This document shows positions 1-6,232 of a DNA stretch of 9,894 bases, one piece after another. This DNA is from an uncultured Succinatimonas sp. (GTDB taxonomy: Bacteria; Pseudomonadota; Gammaproteobacteria; Enterobacterales; Succinivibrionaceae): the NCBI GenBank assembly GCA_937880335.1, contig CALFLJ010000181.1, positions 1-9,894 of the forward strand. The letters run 5' to 3'. The position numbers and the translations under genes were made by a program. Positions within the stretch are counted from its first letter, which is position 1, and each line of letters starts with the position of its first letter. The notes under the pieces were generated by a model. The model saw nothing but the letters and a program-made list of their open reading frames with translations. It ran no database searches and had not been told where the DNA came from.

Positions 1-120
1 GTTCTTGAGGGAATAAATAACAAGATAAAAGTCTTAAAAAGATTAGCTTATGGATTTAGAGTTTTAGATTACTTCTTTATAAGAATTAAAGATGCTTTTA
101 GGGGTAATGCTTATGCTTAA
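1..120 (+). CDS. ISL3-family transposase, C-terminal fragment (5' end outside window)
   Basis: The frame is open from base 1 to a TAA at 118-120, giving 39 residues. They contain EGINNKIKVLKRLAYGFR followed by a short tail with DYFFIRI. The pattern EG-NNKIK-(I/L)KR-AYGFR-(F)-YF-LRI is the conserved end of the DDE_Tnp_ISL3 catalytic domain; the leading Glu is probably the last acidic residue of the DDE triad, as is usual for this family. The frame ends normally just before the element terminus, so this end is not degraded. Whether the whole transposase is intact cannot be seen. Confidence 0.8.
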   Translation, partial: VLEGINNKIKVLKRLAYGFRVLDYFFIRIKDAFRGNAYA

Positions 121-128
121 TATATATA

Positions 129-162
129 GCCCTAATGAATATAATACCAATTTCATTAGAGC
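129..162 (+). terminator. Hairpin after the transposase stop, inside the IS end
   Basis: CTAATGAA at 132-139 pairs perfectly with TTCATTAG at 152-159 around a 12-nt loop. After one C/A mismatch the stem extends by GC/GC (129-130 with 161-162). It starts 9 bases after the transposase stop codon. There is no T-run directly after it, so it is not a classic intrinsic terminator. It could stabilise the transposase mRNA end or limit read-through in either direction. Confidence 0.45.
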
Positions 163-186
163 TATCCACAGATTCTCTTAAGAACC
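161..186 (-). repeat. Probable right terminal inverted repeat of the IS
   Basis: The sequence between the transposase and argH ends, read inward on the minus strand from 186, with GGTTCTTAAGAGAATCTG and runs on to about 161. A GG-TCT start is typical of ISL3-family ends. The mate at the other end of the element is outside the window, so the repeat cannot be confirmed by pairing here. Confidence 0.5.
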
Positions 187-196
187 AAATTTTTAT

Positions 197-1576
197 CTAT
201 CTACGAGATAAAACCTGATTCCATTTTTCAATCTCTAAAGCAGATTGTTTAGGAGCAGTTCCTCCAATAATATTACGCTTATCAATAATATTCTCTAACT
301 TTAAGAAAGGATAAACATCTTTGTCAATGACTTCGTGGAAAGACTTGAACTCATCAACACTTAACTCCTCCAAAGCCTTCTTTTTCTCAATTGCATAAAG
401 AACAACATGTCCTACTAAAGAATGAGCTTCTCTAAAAGGAATTCCCTTACTTACAAGATAATCGGCAAGCTCAGTAGCGTTAGAATAGCCTCCTTGTGCT
501 GCCTTAACACAGGCCTCATGATTAAGCTTTATGCCCTCAAATACTAATGAGGCCATAAATAAACTGTCCTCCCAAGTATCCATAGCATCAAACAAACGTT
601 CTTTATCTTCTTGTAAATCCTTATCATAAGCCAATGGCAGAGCTTTGCAAGTTACAAGCATTCCTGTAAGAGCACCAACAACGCGACCACATTTTCCACG
701 AATAAGCTCTAACGCATCAGGATTCTTTTTTTGTGGCATTAGTGATGAACCAGATGTTACTTTATCTGAAAGTTCTACAAAATGAGCCTCGCCACTGTTA
801 TATATAATCAAATCCTCAGACAGACGTGATAGATGAACCATGGAGATTGAGGCTACAGATAAAAGCTCCATTACATGATCTCTGTCTGAAACTCCATCCA
901 AACTATTATGAGTTGCACCAGCAAAACCTAAAGCACGAGCTAATTTATCTCTGTCAATATTGTATGCAGTTCCTGCTAAAGCAGAAGATCCTAAAGGGCA
1001 ACTTTGCATCAGATTTTTACAATTTAAAAGTCTCTGATAGTCTCTTTCAAACATTTGCACATAAGCTAGTACCCAATGGCTAAAAGTAACAGGCTGTGCT
1101 CGCTGTAAGTGTGTATAACCAGGGAAAATAGCGCCTTGATTTTCTTCTGCTATTCTAATTAACTCTTTCTCTAAGCAAACAATTGCTTTTAAAATTCGGT
1201 CACTTGCTTTTACACACCATAGCTTTAAATCCAAAGCAACCTGATCATTGCGACTACGGCCTGTGTGTAATTTTTTTCCCAAATCACCAACTTTTTCTAT
1301 TAAACGACGTTCTACATAAGAGTGAATATCTTCATCTCCTGCAGATGCTATAACAGCTAAATTATCTTTCAGCTCATCATACAAATCTCGAAGAGCATGT
1401 TTTAAATCTTCACATTCCTTAGAATTTAGTACACCAGCCTCAGAAATAGCATCAGCCCAACAAATAGAACCTTCTATATCCTCTAAAGCTAAACGATAAT
1501 CAAATTTTAAAGAATCATTGAAATCCTTAAAACGCTGATCTGGACCTTCAGTAAAACGTCCACCCCATAAAGCCAT
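197..1576 (-). CDS. argH: Argininosuccinate lyase
   Basis: Splits argininosuccinate to arginine and fumarate, the last step of arginine synthesis, as a cytosolic homotetramer of the fumarase/aspartase superfamily. The 459-aa protein begins MALWGGRFTE and ends LSRR, close to the 457 aa of E. coli ArgH and similar along its length. The family signature GSSLMPQKKNP is at residues 276-286, on the flexible loop with the catalytic serine. KKLHTGRSRNDQ (about 101-112) and GYTHLQRAQP (about 153-162, His156) are the other active-site blocks. There is no fused N-acetylglutamate synthase domain, unlike vibrios. The ATG is preceded by a strong Shine-Dalgarno AGGCGAGG five bases upstream. It lies 121 bp after argG, beyond a terminator-shaped hairpin, and its stop codon is 10 bp from an IS end. 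Confidence 0.97.
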   Translation of the reverse strand: MALWGGRFTEGPDQRFKDFNDSLKFDYRLALEDIEGSICWADAISEAGVLNSKECEDLKHALRDLYDELKDNLAVIASAGDEDIHSYVERRLIEKVGDLGKKLHTGRSRNDQVALDLKLWCVKASDRILKAIVCLEKELIRIAEENQGAIFPGYTHLQRAQPVTFSHWVLAYVQMFERDYQRLLNCKNLMQSCPLGSSALAGTAYNIDRDKLARALGFAGATHNSLDGVSDRDHVMELLSVASISMVHLSRLSEDLIIYNSGEAHFVELSDKVTSGSSLMPQKKNPDALELIRGKCGRVVGALTGMLVTCKALPLAYDKDLQEDKERLFDAMDTWEDSLFMASLVFEGIKLNHEACVKAAQGGYSNATELADYLVSKGIPFREAHSLVGHVVLYAIEKKKALEELSVDEFKSFHEVIDKDVYPFLKLENIIDKRNIIGGTAPKQSALEIEKWNQVLSRR

Positions 1577-1636
1577 AAAAACCTCGCCTATTATTGTTTA
1601 GAAATAACTGTTTTAATAGTACCACGTTAATACTAA

Positions 1637-1670
1637 AAAACGGTTCAACACATAAGCATTGAACCGTTTT
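1637..1670 (-). terminator. Terminator-like hairpin between argG and argH
   Basis: AAAACGGTTCAA (1637-1648) and TTGAACCGTTTT (1659-1670) form a perfect 12-bp inverted repeat around a 10-nt loop. Read on the minus strand, the 3' arm runs into six consecutive Ts, the shape of an intrinsic terminator 28 bases after the argG stop. It leaves about 60 bp before argH. It may end most argFG transcripts, leaving argH dependent on read-through or its own promoter, which I cannot identify with confidence. Confidence 0.75.
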
Positions 1671-1697
1671 ACAAATCAAATGCTAAGCAAAGAAAAA

Positions 1698-2933
1698 CTA
1701 GATCTTTTGCTGTTTCTTATCATTGATAGCACGAATTCTTGATGGCAATGAATATAGACGGATAAAGCCCTCAGCATCAGCTTGACTGTAAACGTCATCA
1801 GCACCAAATGTTACGAAATCAAAGTTGAACAAGCTATTTGGGGAATCCTTTTGAATAATCTCAATATTTCCCTTATATAGCTTTACAACAACCTTACCAT
1901 TTAAATCTAATGCTAAATTATCAGATGCTGCCTGAAGAACTTCACGTAAACGAGTAAACCAACGACCATCATAAATAAGCTGAGCGAATTCAACAGCTAA
2001 GTGTTCACGGAATACACGAACAGACTTATCCTCAACTAGCTGCTCAATTGCTCGAATAGCCTTGTAAATAATAGTACCGCCAGGTGTCTCATAACAGCCG
2101 CGAGACTTCATGCCAACTAAACGGTTCTCAGTAATATCGATACGACCTACACCGTGACGAGCACCAATGTTATTTAGTGTATCAATAATCTTAAATGGAG
2201 ACATCTCCTCCCCATTTATCTCTGTTACGATACCTTTTTTTATAGTTAATTCAAATGTTTCTGGTGTATTTGGTGCATCCTCAGGATCTGTTGTCCAAAC
2301 CCATACATTCTTAGATGGTGCATTCCAAGTATTCTCAAGTTCTCCACCTTCAGTAGAGATATGTAAGCAGTTTGCATCACGGCTATAAATTTTCTTTAAA
2401 GTAGCCTTACAAGGAATATTTCTGGCCTCAAGATAGGCTAATAACTCTTCGCGAGACTGCATATCCCAAATTCGCCATGGTGCAATTACGTCTAATTCAG
2501 GAGCTAAAGCTGCGACAGCACTTTCAAAACGAACCTGATCATTACCCTTTCCTGTTGCTCCGTGGGCAATAGCATCTGCCCCCTCTTCAATGGCACATTC
2601 AACCATAGCCTTTGCAATTACAGGACGTGCAATAGCTGTTCCAAGTAAGTACTCTCCTTCATATATAGCACCTGACTTCATGGCCTCAAATACATAGTCA
2701 CGAACGAACTCCTCACGTAAGTCCTTAACAATGCACTTACTTGCACCTGATTGTAAAGCTTTTTGCTCGATACCATCTAAATCATCACGTTCCTGACCTA
2801 CGTCAGCTACAAAACATATAACTTCACAATCACCATAGTTTTCCTTTAACCAAGGCACAATAGTAGAGGTGTCCAAGCCACCTGAGTAAGCCAATACTAC
2901 TTTTTTATAATGCTTATTTTCATGTTTTAACAT
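1698..2933 (-). CDS. argG: Argininosuccinate synthase
   Basis: Joins citrulline and aspartate using ATP to give argininosuccinate, releasing AMP and pyrophosphate; cytosolic, acting between ArgF and ArgH. The 411-aa protein has the N-type ATP pyrophosphatase P-loop AYSGGLDTS at residues 15-23. The substrate-binding block GATGKGNDQVRFE is at about 125-137, and EGGELENTW follows near 195-203. Its length matches the roughly 400-aa form common in bacteria rather than the 447-aa E. coli enzyme. The ATG has a Shine-Dalgarno AGAGGA about nine bases upstream. It starts 19 bp after the argF stop, so argF and argG are surely co-transcribed. A hairpin follows the stop codon. Confidence 0.97.
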   Translation of the reverse strand: MLKHENKHYKKVVLAYSGGLDTSTIVPWLKENYGDCEVICFVADVGQERDDLDGIEQKALQSGASKCIVKDLREEFVRDYVFEAMKSGAIYEGEYLLGTAIARPVIAKAMVECAIEEGADAIAHGATGKGNDQVRFESAVAALAPELDVIAPWRIWDMQSREELLAYLEARNIPCKATLKKIYSRDANCLHISTEGGELENTWNAPSKNVWVWTTDPEDAPNTPETFELTIKKGIVTEINGEEMSPFKIIDTLNNIGARHGVGRIDITENRLVGMKSRGCYETPGGTIIYKAIRAIEQLVEDKSVRVFREHLAVEFAQLIYDGRWFTRLREVLQAASDNLALDLNGKVVVKLYKGNIEIIQKDSPNSLFNFDFVTFGADDVYSQADAEGFIRLYSLPSRIRAINDKKQQKI

Positions 2934-2952
2934 ATTTTAAATTCCTCTTTTA

Positions 2953-3861
2953 TTAAGCTTCTATTAGCTTAGCAAGCAAAGCCATATGAATATGTAAACG
3001 ATTTTCTGCCTCATCAAAGACTACAGATTTATCACCATCCATAACCTCATCAGTAATTTCATAATTGCGGTGTGCAGGGAGGCAGTGTAAAACTAGTTTA
3101 GTACATGATTTATCTACTAAATTCTTATTAATCTGATACGGCATGAATTTCTTTTTTACATTATCAAGAGGGGTATTGTCACCCATAGAAACCCAGGTAT
3201 CGGTATAGAGAACATCGACATTCTTAATATTTTCTATATCGCTTCTAACTTCAAGCTTACAACCATTCTTATTAGCAATCTCTATAGCTTTGTTAAAAAC
3301 CTGTACATCAGGACCACAACCCTGAGGACAGAAACAACTTACATTTACACCTAAGATAGCTCCTGCAACAAGTAGAGAATTTGTAACATTATTTCCATCA
3401 CCAACGTAGGCTAAGTTAACTCCCTTAAGCTTCCCTAAATGTTCACTAACAGTCATATAATCAGCCATAGCTTGAGCAGGATGATATAAATCTGAAAGAG
3501 CATTAATTACAGGAACACTGCCATACTGAGCAAGTTCTTCTAAAGTTCTTTGAGAAAATACTCTCCCAACCAAACAGTCTACCCAACGACAAAGGTTACG
3601 TGCATAATCACCAATTGTTTCGCGTTTTCCTAATTCACCATTTTGTAAATCAAGATAAACACCATGACCACCTAAGCGGTAAAAAGCTAACTCAAAAGTT
3701 GTACGGGTTCTTAAAGAAGGCTTCTCAAACATGATGGCACCGCTACGACCAGCAAGTACTTGTCGGTATTTAGCCGGCTCTTTTTTCATAGCCGCTGCCG
3801 TATCAATAATGTCGATATATTCGTCCTGGCTAAACTCAAAGCCCGTTAACAGGTGACGCAT
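2953..3861 (-). CDS. argF: Ornithine carbamoyltransferase
   Basis: Transfers the carbamoyl group from carbamoyl phosphate to ornithine, giving citrulline; cytosolic, usually trimeric. The 302-aa protein has the carbamoyl-phosphate loop FEKPSLRTRTTFE at about residues 45-57 (SLRTR in place of the commoner STRTR), HPAQ at 127-130, the ornithine-binding SMGDN loop at 225-229, and HCLPAH at 259-264 with the active-site cysteine. This length is that of the short anabolic enzymes, not the 334-aa E. coli form. I take the ATG at 3861; a TTG one codon upstream would add one residue. GGAG lies seven bases before the ATG. It leads argF-argG-argH. The carbamoyl-phosphate and ornithine genes are not in the window. 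Confidence 0.96.
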   Translation of the reverse strand: MRHLLTGFEFSQDEYIDIIDTAAAMKKEPAKYRQVLAGRSGAIMFEKPSLRTRTTFELAFYRLGGHGVYLDLQNGELGKRETIGDYARNLCRWVDCLVGRVFSQRTLEELAQYGSVPVINALSDLYHPAQAMADYMTVSEHLGKLKGVNLAYVGDGNNVTNSLLVAGAILGVNVSCFCPQGCGPDVQVFNKAIEIANKNGCKLEVRSDIENIKNVDVLYTDTWVSMGDNTPLDNVKKKFMPYQINKNLVDKSCTKLVLHCLPAHRNYEITDEVMDGDKSVVFDEAENRLHIHMALLAKLIEA

Positions 3862-3897
3862 CAAGAAACTCCGTAAAATAAAAATTATGCGTGAAAT

Positions 3898-3928
3898 ATT
3901 ATAGTTCTATTCTTAATTTAAGATAGAA
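3898..3928 (-). promoter_or_regulatory. Candidate argF promoter with overlapping operator-like dyad
   Basis: On the minus strand a perfect TATAAT (3903-3898) lies about 37 bp before the argF ATG, which would place transcription start near 3891. Immediately upstream, filling the spacer and -35 region, is an imperfect palindrome (3905-3928): arms TTCTA-T-TCTTAA and TTAAGA-TAGAA around a single T. No good -35 hexamer is present, as expected for a regulated promoter. An ArgR site is the obvious guess for an arginine gene, but the dyad does not match the E. coli ARG box (TGAAT-N4-ATTCA) well, so the regulator is open. Confidence 0.45.
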
Positions 3929-4136
3929 ATAAAGAAATTTTAATATTAACAGAAATGAATAAAGTCAGATCAAAAAAAAACGTTTTAAGTAATTTGCACC
4001 AATATATTACACAATAAAATATCTATCATATTTTAATCTATCAAATAACTGTTAGTTTAATATTAATAAAAATAGGATAGAAAAAGCAAAAATTAGCCTA
4101 ACAATCCCAGCCTTGTACAATTTCAAAATATTTGTT
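3929..4136. other. AT-rich intergenic stretch between nudE and argF promoter
   Basis: About 200 bp with no open frame of note and no GC-containing hairpin to end the nudE transcript. It has a direct repeat of ATCTATCA at 4021-4028 and 4036-4043, 15 bp apart, and two copies of TTTAATATTAA. Both are modest signals in sequence this rich in A and T. A half match to an ARG box (TGAATAAA, from 3956) is also present. Confidence 0.4.
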
Positions 4137-4709
4137 TTAAACTAACAAATTTAACTTATTCAATGCTAGGGTAAGACAAGCTATAGCTCTAGCCTCTGTT
4201 AGAGGAGATCCTTCATCAAATATTAGGTCTCTTGCCTCTTTAGGATTTACCTTGATAAGTCTAATTGGTTCAGGCTCATCACCAGAATTAATATACCGCT
4301 GCTCAAGATCTGTACATAGGAAAGTAAACATCTTTAAAGATAACATACCGGGAGCTACAGTCATTTCTTCTCTTAATGCAGTTATTTTTTTTGCATAAAC
4401 ACCGATCTCTTCTTGTAACTCACGATTACAAGCTGTTATAGGATCTTCATTCTTATCTATTTTGCCTTTAACAAAACCAAGTTCATAACGCTCAAAACCG
4501 CAGGCATATTCTGATGTAAGGTAAAAATTAGAACCATCAAAAGGTACTGCTAAAATGGCTCCATTACCACCATACAACCTTTCGTAGGTTCTTTTTTCAC
4601 CATTAGAGAACTCTAAATCTAGTTGCTCAACTGTAAAAAATTTAGAAACTTTTAATCTTTGTTTTCCTTGAATTGTAGGAGTAGGATATCTTAATGCAGA
4701 AAGGTCCAT
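4137..4709 (-). CDS. nudE: ADP compounds hydrolase, Nudix family
   Basis: Hydrolyses pyrophosphate links in ADP-containing compounds such as Ap3A, ADP-ribose and NADH in its E. coli relative, needing a divalent metal. The 190-aa protein carries a complete Nudix box: G82, E88, R96-E97-L98, E100-E101, G103-V104 (pattern Gx5Ex7REUxEExGU). The blocks FTVEQLDLEFSNG, YELGF-KG before the box and GDEPEP (about 143-148) are those of NudE rather than other Nudix subfamilies. The ATG has AAGGA nine bases upstream. It faces away from hslR-hslO, the same relation as in E. coli, where igaA and yrfG intervene. It shares the minus strand with argF but is 275 bp upstream with an argF promoter between, so it is probably its own unit. 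Confidence 0.9.
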   Translation of the reverse strand: MDLSALRYPTPTIQGKQRLKVSKFFTVEQLDLEFSNGEKRTYERLYGGNGAILAVPFDGSNFYLTSEYACGFERYELGFVKGKIDKNEDPITACNRELQEEIGVYAKKITALREEMTVAPGMLSLKMFTFLCTDLEQRYINSGDEPEPIRLIKVNPKEARDLIFDEGSPLTEARAIACLTLALNKLNLLV

Positions 4710-4769
4710 GGCATATCATCCTTAATATTAAAACAAGACTAAGAATAACCTTACTTTGTAAAAAAAATT

Positions 4770-4798
4770 ATTATCAGCAATATTATTGCTAATAAAAA
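4770..4798 (-). promoter_or_regulatory. Candidate nudE promoter region with palindrome
   Basis: On the minus strand GATAAT (4775-4770) is a fair -10 box about 60 bp before the nudE ATG; the matching -35 (4798-4793) is weak. The spacer is occupied by a palindrome: AGCAATA (4776-4782), one central T, TATTGCT (4784-4790). After one mismatch it extends to TTAT/ATAA at 4771-4774 and 4792-4795. A 25-bp dyad inside a promoter looks like a repressor site. The regulator is unknown. Confidence 0.35.
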
Positions 4799-4811
4799 AT
4801 TTTTACCAGAA

Positions 4812-4830
4812 ATATTTGTGATGTAAATAT
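4812..4830. promoter_or_regulatory. Second dyad in the nudE/hslR divergent region
   Basis: ATATTT (4812-4817) and AAATAT (4825-4830) flank GTGATGT. The left half, TTTGTGAT, resembles half of a CRP site (TGTGA), but the right half does not. It sits about 35 bp upstream of the hslR -35 region. The AT content makes such dyads likely by chance. Confidence 0.2.
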
Positions 4831-4865
4831 CTGTAAAATAAAGTAATTTATATTTTATATTTATA

Positions 4866-4894
4866 TCTACATTTTTTCATACTTAGAATATAAT
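4866..4894 (+). promoter_or_regulatory. Candidate sigma70 promoter for hslR-hslO-MFS
   Basis: TCTACA (4866-4871; four of six matches to TTGACA) is followed at exactly 17 bp by a perfect TATAAT (4889-4894). Transcription would start near 4901, giving a leader of about 68 nt before the hslR ATG. A CACCCATAA at 4941-4949 recalls a heat-shock sigma32 -10 element, but no CTTGAA -35 partner lies at the right distance. Confidence 0.55.
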
Positions 4895-4968
4895 ACTTTC
4901 TTCTTATACAAAATAAAAAATGCATTTCTTTGTGCTTATCCACCCATAAAATTTGTAAAAATTTAACA

Positions 4969-5370
4969 ATGGACAATGATGCAAACTTAAAAAGTGTTCG
5001 CCTTGACAAATGGCTTTGGGCAGCTCGATTTTATAAAACAAGATCTATTGCCCGCTCAATGATTGAAGGCGGAAAAGTAGACTATAACGGAGTAAGAGCA
5101 AAGCCATCTAAAACTGTAGAAATAGGAGCTAATATTAAGCTTTTACAAGGCAATATACGTATTGAAGTAGTGGTTATGGCCATCTCTGATGTAAGAGGAC
5201 CTGCAATAACAGCAAGAACGCTCTATCAGGAAACTAATGAAAGCTTAAAACAGCGAGAAAAGCAACTTTATCAAATGAAACTGAATGCACTCGTAGCACC
5301 ACATCCTGATAGTCGACCTAATAAAAAAGAACGTAGAGAATTATTGGAAATAAAATATGGACAAATATAA
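4969..5370 (+). CDS. hslR: Heat shock protein 15, S4 RNA-binding domain
   Basis: Hsp15 binds 50S ribosomal subunits that still carry a peptidyl-tRNA after premature dissociation and helps return them to translation. The S4 domain starts with RLDKWLWAARFYKTR at residues 11-25, followed by a second conserved block (IEGGKVDYNG, about 32-41). The C-terminal basic tail has PHPDSRPNKKERRELL (about 111-126). From the ATG at 4969 it is 133 aa, the same length as E. coli Hsp15. An in-frame TTG at 4930 would add 13 residues unlike the family, so I reject it. No clear Shine-Dalgarno precedes the ATG. Its last 14 bases overlap the start of hslO, so the two are translated together. Confidence 0.93.
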   Translation: MDNDANLKSVRLDKWLWAARFYKTRSIARSMIEGGKVDYNGVRAKPSKTVEIGANIKLLQGNIRIEVVVMAISDVRGPAITARTLYQETNESLKQREKQLYQMKLNALVAPHPDSRPNKKERRELLEIKYGQI

Positions 5371-6232
5371 CTTTAATTCTAATGACATAATGACAAGATT
5401 CCTCTTTGACAACCATGGTATTCGTGGTGAAATAATAAAAATCAAAGAGTCAGGGGAAAAACTAATCCATAAAGAATACCCTGATGTTTTGAAAAGCTTA
5501 ATGCTTGAGTTAGCAGTTTCTGCTGAAATGTTTGCAGCTACCTTAAAAGACGGCTCTGAAATTATGATGCAGCTACAAGGTGGAAAAAATGCAGATTTAA
5601 AATATGCGATTATAAATGTTAGAGCAGATCTGTCTTTTTACGGTTCGGCAAAACTAAAAAATGAAAATACTGAAAGTTCAAATTTTAACGAACTTGTAGG
5701 AAATGATGGGTTACTAGTTTTATCTGTATTTCCTAAAAACGGGACAAAATGGCAGGGAATTATTGATACAAATGGTAGTTCTGTCAGTGATGTGCTTGAA
5801 AATTATTTTAAAAAATCCCAACAATTACCGTCTAGATTTTTTATCTACTCTGATCCTAAAACATGCACTAGTGCTGCAATTATGCTTCAAATTATCCCTG
5901 AAATAGAAAATAATTTAGATAGTTTAGAACATTTATCTGTCTTAACAGAGACTTTATCTAGTGAGGAAATTTTTGAGCTTCCCCAAAATGAGGTCTTAAA
6001 CAGGCTATACGCGCACGAGCAAACAAGAGTTTTTGAACCTAAGACAATAGAATTTAAGTGTATCTGTTCAAAAGAAAGATGCCAAAAAGCTCTAGAATCT
6101 CTTTCTTTCCCTGATCTTCAGGAATTAGCCAATGATGAAGTAGGTACAGAGATGACGTGCCAACATTGTGGTAAAAAATATAATTTCACAAAAGAAGATT
6201 TACAAAATATTTTGGTTAAAGCACATCAATAA
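5357..6232 (+). CDS. hslO: Redox-regulated chaperone Hsp33
   Basis: Hsp33 is a cytosolic holdase switched on by oxidation. When reduced, four cysteines bind zinc; oxidants such as hypochlorite or peroxide plus heat release the zinc and unfold the linker. The 291-aa protein has the full switch: C235-x-C237, 30 residues, then C268-x2-C271, the spacing of E. coli Hsp33 (C232, C234, C265, C268). Cys242 is an extra cysteine also seen in the E. coli sequence. The N-terminal domain shows GIRGE (about 21-25) and LQGGK; the linker has NEVLNRLYAHE. Translation starts inside hslR (14-nt overlap) with GGA nine bases upstream. Its stop overlaps the next start by one base (TAATG). Confidence 0.96.
   Translation: MDKYNFNSNDIMTRFLFDNHGIRGEIIKIKESGEKLIHKEYPDVLKSLMLELAVSAEMFAATLKDGSEIMMQLQGGKNADLKYAIINVRADLSFYGSAKLKNENTESSNFNELVGNDGLLVLSVFPKNGTKWQGIIDTNGSSVSDVLENYFKKSQQLPSRFFIYSDPKTCTSAAIMLQIIPEIENNLDSLEHLSVLTETLSSEEIFELPQNEVLNRLYAHEQTRVFEPKTIEFKCICSKERCQKALESLSFPDLQELANDEVGTEMTCQHCGKKYNFTKEDLQNILVKAHQ

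Larger units (their letters stand above)
1..186 (+). mobile_element. Right end of an ISL3-family insertion sequence, cut by the window edge
   Basis: This is the 3' end of a mobile element: the C-terminus of a transposase (1-120), a hairpin (129-162), and a terminal repeat-like sequence ending at about 186. ISL3 elements carry a single DDE transposase, have ends beginning GG-TCT when read inward, and usually make 8-bp target duplications. Read inward from 186 the end begins GGTTCTTAAGAGAATCTG, which fits. The flanking bases 187-194 (AAATTTTT) would be the target duplication; its partner lies outside the window. Family assignment rests on the transposase tail. The exact boundary at 186 is inferred. 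Confidence 0.7.

Noticed and set aside
826..1083. 85-codon plus-strand open frame inside argH
   Set aside because: It is antisense to the conserved middle of ArgH, has no ribosome site or recognisable domain, and is a by-product of argH codon use.
2167..2388. 73-codon plus-strand open frame inside argG
   Set aside because: It lies entirely opposite conserved ArgG sequence and shows no motif of its own.
3939..4066. Repeated TTTAATATTAA as a shared operator
   Set aside because: Short AT-only palindromes are expected by chance in intergenic DNA of this composition.
4925..4950. Heat-shock sigma32 promoter before hslR (CACCCATAA)
   Set aside because: No CTTGAA-like -35 element is at the right spacing; the sigma70-like pair at 4866-4894 is better.
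4930..4968. TTG start that would lengthen Hsp15 by 13 residues
   Set aside because: The extra residues do not resemble the family, and the ATG at 4969 gives exactly the E. coli length of 133 aa.
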